Below, piece after piece: positions 7,501-15,040 of a DNA stretch of 38,520 bases (the first letter of the stretch is position 1; the number at the start of each line of letters is the position of its first letter). The notes beneath the pieces were generated by a model. It worked only from the letters and a program-made list of their open reading frames with translations. It did no database searches and was not told the DNA's origin. Origin of the DNA: DAMCZI01 sp032095175 (lineage in GTDB: Bacteria; Bacillota; Clostridia; Clostridiales; Caloramatoraceae); assembly GCA_032095175.1 (NCBI GenBank), contig DAMCZI010000043.1, positions 1-38,520 of the forward strand. The letters are read 5' to 3'. A program made the position numbers and the translations under genes.

Positions 7501-8914
7501 TCTTTCCAAGCCCATCATCCAAACTCCAATCCGGTTCAACGTTGGAAAAATCACCTGGATTTATATTTGTATCAACACCTTTAATTTTAAATTGATAGGA
7601 TGAACCCTTGTATATGATTATATCCCTATCAACCTCCATACTCCCAACACTATCTGTTCTAGGTGCCTTACTTACAAATAGTATTCCATTTGTTAATGCC
7701 CTCTGGGTCCCATCTGATGGTTTATTTACTATTTTTATATCCTTTTCCCCATGAAGCCTTACATTCATCTGTGTGGAGCCACCGCCATCCATTGCAACGG
7801 CACTTATTGCTCCTAAATCCTGCATCATCTGTCCTATTTCAACATAGGTCGCTCCATCACTTACTCCAGTTGATGGTTTTCCACCATCAACAGTTAATGC
7901 TATCACCTTGTTATCTGCTGTAATTCCAATGGCAGTTCTAGCTCTTCTGCTGCTTACCATTCCACTCGATGCCCCGTTTGCAACCATTTGCTTTGCTGTA
8001 AGGGTAGTTCCATTCTGAACAATGTAGGTATAGGCACCGACTACTTCCTGTATAGCTGATCTACTGTAGTTTACTTTTATCTTTACCTTATCACCAGACT
8101 TAAGGTTTGACTTTACCCAATCCATTTTAGGACCATTGCTGGCAAGAACTATTGAATCTTCAGGAACAACAACCTCTTTACTGCCTATTCCAAGGGTTTC
8201 AACTGTTCCCTCATATTCCTTTCCCAGCTGAATTGGTGCTTTTATTCCCTTAACTATTGTCAATGCCCCATTTGATGCATAATTTCTAAAATCAACCTTT
8301 TTATAATCATTTAACTGATCTGTTATAAGAATCAGGCTGTTTTTATAGCTTTCTCTATTTACATTGTCTATTACAGTTGAATTACCATTGGCACTTAATT
8401 TTGCATCAAGACAAATGTAATCAATAAATGCCGTATTATACTTATCGATTCCTAAAACCGGGTATTTTTTTTCCTCACTCTTTGAATTATGTCCAGCAAT
8501 AATTGCACCTTCTCTAATTTGTGGTCCAGAACTAAACCCTGTTGACATATTGAACATGTCAGCATTAACTCCTGCAACTACATTGTTTCCTTTAAAAATT
8601 TCCCTCTGTATTTGCTGTGTTAGAACATTTACCTTTCTTTCCTTATCCTTTGCCTTGGAAAATATTAAGCTGACATCGCTGTCATTGAGATTTGCAGTTA
8701 CTATATTAACTCTGTTTTTTCTATTGTTGGTATTATCAAACACCTGCTTTTCAGTATACGTAATACCCTTTGCAATTGGTTTATCGTATAATATAACCTC
8801 ACTTCCATATAAGGATACCTTGGCTGCTGAAGCTATATATGGTATGCCTAGTAAATAGGCAGCGATAACAAATAATGAAGTTAAAGCTTTTATCCTTTTT
8901 TTCATTCTTCCCAT
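4565..8914 (-). CDS. Secreted multidomain phosphodiester glycosidase (NAGPA) and metallophosphoesterase with SH3 domain
   Basis: A 1449-residue exported protein with a signal peptide (residues 1-30, cleavage near IASAA). A phosphodiester glycosidase/NAGPA-like domain (about 100-415) shows GVNADMFNMSTG near 118, TVDGGKPSTG, and the DGGGST motif near 376. Ig-like Big_2 segments follow (about 420-590), then a carbohydrate-binding-like module (about 595-760) and two Ig-like repeats (about 765-970). A calcineurin-like metallophosphoesterase (about 975-1190) shows ADTHATG, NNGDLID, SPGNHDV, FTHVP and FGNLHTS. Further Ig-like segments lead to a bacterial SH3 domain (about 1395-1449). NAGPA enzymes cleave sugar-1-phosphodiesters, so a cell-wall or exopolysaccharide phosphodiester substrate is likely but inferred. 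The ATG at 8914 has AAGGAGGAAAAAGA before it. The gene stands alone, with its own terminator. Confidence 0.88.
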   Translation of the reverse strand: MGRMKKRIKALTSLFVIAAYLLGIPYIASAAKVSLYGSEVILYDKPIAKGITYTEKQVFDNTNNRKNRVNIVTANLNDSDVSLIFSKAKDKERKVNVLTQQIQREIFKGNNVVAGVNADMFNMSTGFSSGPQIREGAIIAGHNSKSEEKKYPVLGIDKYNTAFIDYICLDAKLSANGNSTVIDNVNRESYKNSLILITDQLNDYKKVDFRNYASNGALTIVKGIKAPIQLGKEYEGTVETLGIGSKEVVVPEDSIVLASNGPKMDWVKSNLKSGDKVKIKVNYSRSAIQEVVGAYTYIVQNGTTLTAKQMVANGASSGMVSSRRARTAIGITADNKVIALTVDGGKPSTGVSDGATYVEIGQMMQDLGAISAVAMDGGGSTQMNVRLHGEKDIKIVNKPSDGTQRALTNGILFVSKAPRTDSVGSMEVDRDIIIYKGSSYQFKIKGVDTNINPGDFSNVEPDWSLDDGLGKIDSRGIFTAGQNAVLGKVKAISQGASGSAFITVVDTLGALSVVGENALMMDYGSTRQFQLAAQGTDKSQVVITNDAAAWSVTGNIGKIDKNGVLTITARSGAGTVTAQAGGKSVSVKITVQQTSMVIDGFEHADAKRYSVDGSVGGTGSVSSEKAKSGKYSYKISYNYDSHWDRKYNGTINLNPTFLDKAGNDITEGYMSMVRPKKLGMWVYGDGKAPWLRAVVVDGESETKTLDIATRIDWTGWKYVEADIPQDVQVPVSLKNIYFVETNKNLHNKGTVYLDDIKFVYSDSQDVKSPYFTDIKPSSTVYKRDVDISLKILDDKSGVNAGSINMKLDGKPVKASFNASTGILVFTAKGLAEGNHAFEVEAADRAGNKTNPPLKRTFGVSLKADKASPVIKDITPLDWYATESEMPRISANIRDSQTGVDSKSISIKIDGNELKPVYDEASGWVYAIPDSPLSKGNHEVVIIAKDRAGNKTTKETGFTVDPIEQPKNSEKFTVSIAADTHATGFGYEIFKAIKEDDSELVINNGDLIDEDELTQWNDAIKQVSSIGEKYMVLSPGNHDVVGGSLESYMATFGLASPTYSFEYGNSLFISLNSSTGQGISASDPTQFDYLSKMLSRNQKQNVIVFTHVPTRDTFGTKHEMPKGDAARLEKILGDYKKANPSKSINVMFGNLHTSQSWEVSGVTYTIVGNGSLKRYVRPENGGFLAYTKLIIDGSKVTREVVPIVEKISVIDGGLIKGEMNLIRGTKKQLTLYGDFSTLNADYIIPLNPFKDVSPQWKSSNPSVASVSSGGMLTTLSQGDAVITAELSGKKYSFKVICIDQTQREPFKISIVPGSLEVSSGSTTKLETYGWNLYGESYVIDNANVRYEISGDIGNIANGVFTAIQGADKTGTITAVYDKFKAQIPVSIVTSKKYAIVNTETLNMREKPSIDSKILGTLKAGDKVEVISESGEWAKISFNGIQAYVNKTYLK

Positions 8915-9178
8915 TCTTTTTCCTCCTTATTTTATCTCACTATTCTAGTTCTTAAATTCACCTCCATTAACAAAAGTATTCATCATTAAGACTACATCTT
9001 TATTCCATTTGTTTCATAAATAAAAACAATTATGGAACTTTTGTTACCATATTATAACACTATATATTTATTATAACCAAAAACTCAATTAAAATGGTTA
9101 AAAATTAATTAATTTGGAACATTTTTACGATTATATAGTCTTATTAATCAAAAGAAAATACTGGAAAGGAGCTTATAT

Positions 9179-11311
9179 ATGAAAAAGATATTAACCTTTA
9201 TTATCATGTTCTCAATGCTTTTAGGTATGGTACTTCCATATAGCGCAAGTGCCAGCCAAAAACCAAAGGTAACTTACCAGCAGGCAATAGAAATTGCAAA
9301 AAAATCATTTAGTCTTGACACAAAGGATTATGATGTCTCTCATAACTATCGAGAAAACGAAGAAGGTAATGGATTTTACGAAATTAACTGGACAAAGAAA
9401 GAAGGCCATAACCAAATAAGTGTTTCCGTAGATGCAATAACCGGTGAAATCATTAGAATGTATAGATACGAACCTTCCAATGATTCACACAAAAAAATAA
9501 CAAAATATACAAACGCTGATGCATTAAAGGCAGCAGAAGCCTTTATTAAAAGCATTCAGCCAAAAAAATTTAGTCAAATGAAATTGTATCAAAACGAATA
9601 TAAAGATTCACAATTATACATGAGCCAAAACAGTTACTTTAAATTTTATAGAGTTGCAAACGGGATTGAATTTACTGAAAATGGAATAGGCATTGAAGTT
9701 GATAGGAATACACTCAAAATAATAAGCTATGAATACTCCTGGGATGACACTCAGTTACCTGATACTTCAAAGGCAATAAGCCTGGAGAAAGCTCAGGAAA
9801 TATTCAAAGAAAAACTAGGAATTGAGCTTTCATATAAGCTTATTACTAAACCAGGCTCAAAGGAACCAACACCAATACTTGTTTATACACTTAAAGACGG
9901 TGATTATCCAATAGATGCGCTTACTGGAGAAGTGCTATATACACAAAATATTGTGCGTTCTGGAAGTTTAAAAGTACAATTTTCTGAGGCAAAGTATGAT
10001 AAAAACGAAATGACACCTGAGGAGCTTAAATCCATCGAAGAAAATAGTAAACTTATATCTAAGGAAGCTGCCGTTGCAGTTGTTGAAAAATATATTCCTC
10101 AAATTAAGGATTTTAAACTTGAATCTTCAAACCTTTATTCCATAGGAAACAGCGATGCTGCAAAATGGCGCTTTAGCTGGAATTACAACAATAAGGAAAA
10201 GGATGCTAATGTTTATGGTTTCATAAATGCTGAAGTTGATGCAGTCAACTCCAAGCTAATATCCTTCCATATTGATGGAAATAAATTTTACCCTGATGAA
10301 AAGACAGAATCATCCTATTCAAAGGAACAGTCAAAGAACATAGCAAAAAAGTTTCTAAAGGATATTGAGCTAGATAAATTTTCTCAGTGTGAATACCGTG
10401 ATTTATATAAATATATTACAGTTGAGAAGCCTTCATCATATACCTTCTACTATATTAGAAAGTATAATGGCGTTGCCTGTCCTTTTAATACCTTTACAAT
10501 ATCAGTAAATGCTTATACAGGACAAATAATGTCATACAACCTTAATTGGAAGGAATATTCCCTTCCATCAACAGAAGGAGTAATAAAGCTAGAAGATGCA
10601 TATAAAGCTTTGTTTGAAAAGGCTGATTTTTCCTTAGAATATATCCGAAGCCATAAAGATATCATCAATAACAACATAAGTTATGATATTAAGCTTGCCT
10701 ACCTTCTTGATGATAACTTTATTATGCTTGATGGTAAAAATGGTGATTTACTCGATTATAATGGTAAGCCTCTAAAGAAGGCAAATGCTCTCTCCTTTAT
10801 TGACATTAAAGGAACTCCATATGAAAAGGATATTTTACTCTTAATTGAACTTGGCATAGTTGATGCTGACGGTGGAAAGTTCAACCCAAATATAGAAATA
10901 CTTCAAAAGGATTTTATAAAGCTTGTTATTAAATCAATTGATCCATATATAGACAATAGAAACGAAAGTAATGACTATGATGTTTATTATAAAGAAGCAA
11001 TAACAAGAAAGCTTATATCTGAAGCAGAAAAGAAACCTGACTCAAAGGTAACAAGGCTTCAGGCTTCTAAGCTTTTAGTTAGAGCACTTGGGTTAGGCAG
11101 CGTTGCTGAATTAAGTGATATATATATTCTCAAGGCAAAGGATTTAAAATCCATACCACAAAACATGACAGGTTATGCTGCACTATCCTCAAGACTTGGT
11201 ATAGTAAAACTTAACAATGGGAACTTCAACCCATCTTCAACTCTAAAAAGAGGGGAAGCTGCTTCAATAATAATTAATTACCTTAATGTAGATTTAATAC
11301 CTGCTCAATAA
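9179..11311 (+). CDS. Exported YcdB/YcdC-type (PepSY-like) protein with C-terminal SLH-like region
   Basis: A 710-residue protein with a signal peptide (residues 1-26, ending SASASQ). Residues about 30-530 consist of repeated PepSY-like modules of the YcdB/YcdC type: each begins with a helix such as TYQQAIEIAKKSF or SKEAAVAVVEKYI and ends with a strand bearing VDAITGEI, VNAYTGQI or LDGKNGDL. The region from about 535 resembles divergent S-layer homology repeats (FIDIKGTPYEKDILLLIELG, then RLGIVKLNNGNFNPSSTLKR), which would attach the protein to the cell wall. PepSY modules often inhibit or chaperone secreted proteases, and a thermolysin-family protease gene lies convergently next to it, though a link is only suggestive. 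The ATG is preceded by GGAAAGGAG. No enzymatic motif is visible. Confidence 0.8.
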   Translation: MKKILTFIIMFSMLLGMVLPYSASASQKPKVTYQQAIEIAKKSFSLDTKDYDVSHNYRENEEGNGFYEINWTKKEGHNQISVSVDAITGEIIRMYRYEPSNDSHKKITKYTNADALKAAEAFIKSIQPKKFSQMKLYQNEYKDSQLYMSQNSYFKFYRVANGIEFTENGIGIEVDRNTLKIISYEYSWDDTQLPDTSKAISLEKAQEIFKEKLGIELSYKLITKPGSKEPTPILVYTLKDGDYPIDALTGEVLYTQNIVRSGSLKVQFSEAKYDKNEMTPEELKSIEENSKLISKEAAVAVVEKYIPQIKDFKLESSNLYSIGNSDAAKWRFSWNYNNKEKDANVYGFINAEVDAVNSKLISFHIDGNKFYPDEKTESSYSKEQSKNIAKKFLKDIELDKFSQCEYRDLYKYITVEKPSSYTFYYIRKYNGVACPFNTFTISVNAYTGQIMSYNLNWKEYSLPSTEGVIKLEDAYKALFEKADFSLEYIRSHKDIINNNISYDIKLAYLLDDNFIMLDGKNGDLLDYNGKPLKKANALSFIDIKGTPYEKDILLLIELGIVDADGGKFNPNIEILQKDFIKLVIKSIDPYIDNRNESNDYDVYYKEAITRKLISEAEKKPDSKVTRLQASKLLVRALGLGSVAELSDIYILKAKDLKSIPQNMTGYAALSSRLGIVKLNNGNFNPSSTLKRGEAASIIINYLNVDLIPAQ

Positions 11312-11360
11312 AAAAACGCCAGGTTCCGGAGAATAAATGCTTCCGAACCTGGCATTTTTC
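11312..11360. terminator. Bidirectional terminator between convergent genes
   Basis: GCCAGGTTCCGGA (11318-11330) pairs with TTCCGAACCTGGC (11341-11353). It is bordered by an A-run on the left and a T-run on the right, so it can end both the YcdB-like gene and the convergent M4 protease gene. Confidence 0.85.
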
Positions 11361-11397
11361 TTATCTTCTATTTTATTATTTCTTTTATATAATTATT

Positions 11398-13017
11398 TTA
11401 TTGTATTCCAACACTATCAAATGCATTCTTTACAGAATTATATTCAGTTCCATTTGCTCCATATAAATCTGCTGCTGACTGCATAAGAGCTGCCTTTGCC
11501 TGTGAAAAATTTGTTGATGAAGTAAGGTACTGAACAACTGCCCTATAGTATATCTTTCCTGCTTTGTCAAAACCAAGACCCTTTAATATAATAGAACCAG
11601 CCTTGTTTGGAATACCACAGTTAGTATGAACACCGCCATTGTCTAATGATGTATAAACATATTCGCTCATATGGTCAGGATCTCCAAACTGATTTGGGTT
11701 ATCAACGCTTCTAAATCCCTGTTCCCTTATACAGCAATCCTCACCCATAATGTAGTTCTTGCTCTCAATCATACATCCAAATATGTCTGAGAAGGATTCA
11801 CTTAATGCTCCTGACTGATCCCTGTAGATAAGTCCTGCTTCTTTATCGGTAACACCATGTGTCATTTCATGTGCTATTACGTCAAGTGAAGCAGAGAAAG
11901 GTCTGTAATTTACTCCATCTCCATCCCCATAAACCATCTGTGAACCACTCCAAAATGCGTTGCTGTAATTTCTCCCATAATGTACTGTTGATTTAATATC
12001 CATAGCATTGTTATCCAAACTGTTTCTTCCATGATTGTTGTAATAATAGTCATAAACCATATCTGCATAGTAATGAGCATCTATCGCTGCTGGGTGCCTT
12101 GTTGAATCAAAAACTGTATCTGAATCACTCATCATTGTACCTGGAAGCCTCGTCTGATTATTTGCATCATAGGTTATTATTTCTCCACCCTTAGAATACA
12201 TTGGATTTGTTATATCCTTTAGATAATAAACTCCACTAGAAAGGGTTACATTTATTGTTTTATTATCCCCAAGTACTCCCCTTCCAGTTGCAGTAGCTGC
12301 AGTACCTCCTGTTGGTGGCTTTGCAGGCTTACCCTTATCTGATCCTCCCTTTTCTGTCATTATGTTATTGTATTTATCAACAATACTTCCATCATAGGCG
12401 TTTACAAATATCATCCAGTTGCCTGGTTCTGGATAAAGGAAGCTTATTCTAACAAGATATACAGGAAGATATTCTTCAGAAACCCTGTAAAGATAAAGCT
12501 TTGATGTTATATCCTCTTCAAGTTCCTCAAATACAACTTCCTTTTCAGCAGCCTTTTCTGCCTGTTTTTTATTAATAAAATGCTTATCTATTTTAGTATT
12601 TCTCGCTGATGGATCATAGCTTCCATTTACAACATAAACCTTTCCCTCAGCATCAAAATGAATATAATATTCATTTCCAAACACAGGTATTCCATTCACC
12701 TTTTGCTGAAGCTTAATGTGCTTATATCCAAGTTCATCATCCTTCTCTTGAAGAACTTCAAATTCTTCCTGTGCATTTTCAACTAAAAATATGTCTTTGT
12801 TGTCCTCCATAAATTTAGCAGCTCCATTAAAATCCTTTGATAAACTTTCAGAAAGAACTCCAGCTGCCCATTCAGGTGTACCAGTTTTTCCAACCTTAAT
12901 CTCTGGATTTCCATGCTTTAGCATGTCCTTTTTGTCAGGATTTACTGCAGCTCTTGGTGATAAAACTGCAGTGAATATGAACAACAATGAGGCTAAAAGT
13001 ACAATTAGTTTTTTCAT
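11398..13017 (-). CDS. Thermolysin-family (M4) secreted neutral metalloprotease
   Basis: A 539-residue preproprotease. It has a signal peptide (residues 1-24), an FTP/PepSY propeptide (about 30-220, including LQQKVNGIPVFGNEYYIHFD and VNAYDGSIVDKYNN), then the catalytic domain. The zinc site HEMTH is near residue 384, and the third ligand Glu lies in GALSESFSDIFG near 405. The transition-state histidine is in DNGGVHTNCGIPNKAG near 464. All key residues of M4 peptidases are present, so the enzyme should be active after autoprocessing, degrading external protein. A proline- and glycine-containing linker (KGKPAKPPTGGTAA) separates pro- and mature regions. The ATG follows TTTGGAGGAGTTTTT. The signal peptidase I gene lies upstream on the same strand but has its own terminator in between. 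Confidence 0.93.
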   Translation of the reverse strand: MKKLIVLLASLLFIFTAVLSPRAAVNPDKKDMLKHGNPEIKVGKTGTPEWAAGVLSESLSKDFNGAAKFMEDNKDIFLVENAQEEFEVLQEKDDELGYKHIKLQQKVNGIPVFGNEYYIHFDAEGKVYVVNGSYDPSARNTKIDKHFINKKQAEKAAEKEVVFEELEEDITSKLYLYRVSEEYLPVYLVRISFLYPEPGNWMIFVNAYDGSIVDKYNNIMTEKGGSDKGKPAKPPTGGTAATATGRGVLGDNKTINVTLSSGVYYLKDITNPMYSKGGEIITYDANNQTRLPGTMMSDSDTVFDSTRHPAAIDAHYYADMVYDYYYNNHGRNSLDNNAMDIKSTVHYGRNYSNAFWSGSQMVYGDGDGVNYRPFSASLDVIAHEMTHGVTDKEAGLIYRDQSGALSESFSDIFGCMIESKNYIMGEDCCIREQGFRSVDNPNQFGDPDHMSEYVYTSLDNGGVHTNCGIPNKAGSIILKGLGFDKAGKIYYRAVVQYLTSSTNFSQAKAALMQSAADLYGANGTEYNSVKNAFDSVGIQ

Positions 13018-13151
13018 AAAAACTCCTCCAAATTATATTTATATAAACATTTATATAAATATAAATGTAAAACAGAATAAATTTTCAGAAATAAATAATC
13101 TATTTTTTTGTAACATATTCCAGGCAGCAGAATATACGATAACTTTATACA

Positions 13152-13190
13152 CAAAAATGGTGATATAGAAATAAAACTATACCACCATTT
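13152..13190 (-). terminator. Terminator after the signal peptidase gene
   Basis: On the minus strand AAATGGTGGTATAG pairs with CTATATCACCATTT (one G-U), followed by TTTTTG. It lies about 25 bases after the signal peptidase stop codon and separates it from the M4 protease gene. Confidence 0.7.
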
Positions 13191-13214
13191 ATAATCTATG
13201 AGTTTATTAGCAAA

Positions 13215-13706
13215 TTAGAATTTACCAATCTTGCTGAAGGGAAATATTCTAAAATATGCAAGCCCCTTTATTTTTTTTATAGATATCGTACCAATATATC
13301 TGCTGTCATCGGATACTTCTCTATTATCTCCGAGGACAAAGACCTCGTTTTCTGGAACTATAACCTTCATTTCTGGTTCAGTAACTGTACTTTCTTTCAA
13401 ATACGATTCTTTAACTCTCTCTCCATTTACATACACTAGTCCACCTTTGATTTCAACAACATCCCCAGGAATCCCAATTACTCTTTTTATATACAGCTCA
13501 TCAGCCCTGGGGTTGGCATCAAATACAATTATATTTCCTCTCTTAAGATGCTTGATACCTACCTTGGTTACAACGATATTTTTATCATTAAGTGTTGGCT
13601 GCATAGAAAATCCCTTAACATATGTAGGTCTGCAGAAAAACACCACCGGTAAAACTATTATAAGAGCCATAATAATACTTTGAATCCATTCCTTAGCTTC
13701 TTTCAT
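13215..13706 (-). CDS. lepB: Signal peptidase I
   Basis: A 163-residue type I signal peptidase of the Gram-positive, single-membrane-anchor kind. One N-terminal helix (about residues 10-26) is followed by the catalytic Ser34 in KGFSMQPTL and the catalytic Lys74 in ELYIKRVIGIPGD. The conserved box GDNREVSDDSRYIG lies near 127. The length is typical for Firmicute SipS-like enzymes. It cleaves Sec/Tat signal peptides at the outer face of the membrane, and the flanking genes encode several secreted proteins that would be its substrates. The ATG has GAGGTG seven bases upstream. A promoter candidate precedes it and a terminator follows, so it is probably monocistronic. Confidence 0.95.
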   Translation of the reverse strand: MKEAKEWIQSIIMALIIVLPVVFFCRPTYVKGFSMQPTLNDKNIVVTKVGIKHLKRGNIIVFDANPRADELYIKRVIGIPGDVVEIKGGLVYVNGERVKESYLKESTVTEPEMKVIVPENEVFVLGDNREVSDDSRYIGTISIKKIKGLAYFRIFPFSKIGKF

Positions 13707-13750
13707 ATTAACACCTCAAATATGTTCGGTTTAATTAAACTATGATATAT

Positions 13751-13779
13751 AGTATATCTCATTTTCCATATTATTACAA
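13751..13779 (-). promoter_or_regulatory. SigA-type promoter of the signal peptidase gene
   Basis: On the minus strand TTGTAA (13779-13774) is separated by 17 bases from TATACT (13756-13751), about 45 bases upstream of the ATG. The spacing is optimal and the hexamers are good. Confidence 0.55.
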
Positions 13780-13807
13780 TGATGATTGCAATATATCTAT
13801 AATGAAT

Positions 13808-14806
13808 TTATCTTTCGCTTATTAGCTTAAAATACATCATACTACAATTATCATCAACAGGCTTTCCTGTATAATAGGATACACTTGGAAACATCTCCTT
13901 AAGGGTATCCATATCACATTTGCCATTTAAATATTCTATAGCTGTTTTAACCATCATTTCACCGCGCTCCACTGCTCTTTCATATAAATCATAGAAGCTT
14001 TCTCTGTGAGTTTCTCTGTTATCACAGGGATGCAGCCATTCATTATGATTTTTGTTTAGATAGTCTATTGATAAATCCCCTACCTTCTGGTAGATCGCAT
14101 CACTGTACTTCTTGTTGCTCCTTGTTAAAAATTCATAAGCTCTGACAATAGATGTTTTTATGCCTGTTGTATCATGCATAATTTTAAGTCCATGAATCAT
14201 GTCCTTATACGCTATATTTATAAAATCCCCATTGACTTTTCCACCATATAATTTATCCATTACATTTGTAAAAAAATCCTTTATTGATTGAGGCACGGAT
14301 TTTCCTATGTATATCTCTTTATGAGCAGGATTTCTGAAGGTTTTCATTCCCTTCTTTTCCTCAAGTAATATAGTATCTATTATTACCTCCAGCTTTTTAT
14401 GCCATCCTATGAACTTTTTAGTTTCGGGCTTTTTACTGTCGTAGATTCCACTAAAATAAAATATATATGGATGGGCAGAGGTATCCATTGCAAAATGGCA
14501 CATAAAGCCTGCAAGATATGAAAATATCTTATTAAAATCATTTTCATTATCAATTTTATATTTTAAGTAATCAAGCCCATTTATAAAGAGCTCTCCTGTT
14601 CTTTTTGTATGAACAAAATGGGCATAATCAGTCCCATCCATATTTCCAATCCAAGGCCAGAATTTATAATAAAAAAATATATCTCCTCCTTGAGTTCCAA
14701 GGTTAAAAAGCTTGATTTCATTCTCAATAATTTTCTTAAAGCTTCCTTCTTCAATGTGTTTCAACACTTCATGTCCGCAAAGCATATGTGTCCATAAATC
14801 AGGCAT
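13808..14806 (-). CDS. Zinc-dependent phospholipase C family protein
   Basis: A 332-residue protein of the Zn_dep_PLPC family. The N-terminus MPDLWTHMLCGHEVL carries a conserved Trp and His. Further His/Asp ligands are spread through GTQGGDIFFYYKF, DYAHFVHTKRTGELF, SYLAGFMCHFAMDTSAHPYIFYFSG and GWHKKLEVIID, as expected for a multi-zinc helical fold. There is no signal peptide, so this is the cytoplasmic clostridial branch, whose physiological role I do not know, rather than secreted alpha-toxin. I chose the ATG at 14806 because ACGGAGGTGTTTTT precedes it; the frame could be extended 11 codons, but there is no ribosome site there. It lies upstream of the signal peptidase gene with a 100-base gap and a promoter between them. 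Confidence 0.82.
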   Translation of the reverse strand: MPDLWTHMLCGHEVLKHIEEGSFKKIIENEIKLFNLGTQGGDIFFYYKFWPWIGNMDGTDYAHFVHTKRTGELFINGLDYLKYKIDNENDFNKIFSYLAGFMCHFAMDTSAHPYIFYFSGIYDSKKPETKKFIGWHKKLEVIIDTILLEEKKGMKTFRNPAHKEIYIGKSVPQSIKDFFTNVMDKLYGGKVNGDFINIAYKDMIHGLKIMHDTTGIKTSIVRAYEFLTRSNKKYSDAIYQKVGDLSIDYLNKNHNEWLHPCDNRETHRESFYDLYERAVERGEMMVKTAIEYLNGKCDMDTLKEMFPSVSYYTGKPVDDNCSMMYFKLISER

Positions 14807-14944
14807 AAAAACACCTCCGTCCTTTTTATTAGTATACAATATATTACCATGATATTACATGTTTTAAAATACCATTCTATATACAGAACCTAAATATACC
14901 TATTTTAAGAACTTTTTATTCATAAAAAATTAAAACATTAATAA

Positions 14945-15002
14945 TTGACTGTTAGTCATTTAGTTGTATAATATATTTATCGTCGAAATTGACTAGTAGT
15001 CA
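14945..15002 (+). promoter_or_regulatory. Promoter with twin TetR-type operators for the MMPL operon
   Basis: TTGACT (14945-14950) and TATAAT (14967-14972) are spaced by 16 bases. Two perfect palindromes of the form TGACT-N3-AGTCA occur: TGACTGTTAGTCA at 14946-14958, overlapping the -35, and TGACTAGTAGTCA at 14990-15002, just downstream of the expected start site. Their centres are 44 bp apart, four helical turns. This is the layout of a repressor, most likely of the TetR/AcrR family, which commonly controls MMPL pumps. No such regulator gene is in the window. Confidence 0.75.
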
Positions 15003-15040
15003 TATTTTTATGGATATAACAATATAAGGAGATGACTTAT

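Noticed and set aside
4710..8858. Several plus-strand open frames inside the phosphodiester glycosidase gene
   Set aside because: They are low-complexity antisense frames without ribosome sites, opposite a gene with clear domains.
9114..9141. Promoter TTGGAA...TATAGT before the YcdB-like gene
   Set aside because: The spacing is only about 14 bases, too short for a convincing SigA promoter.
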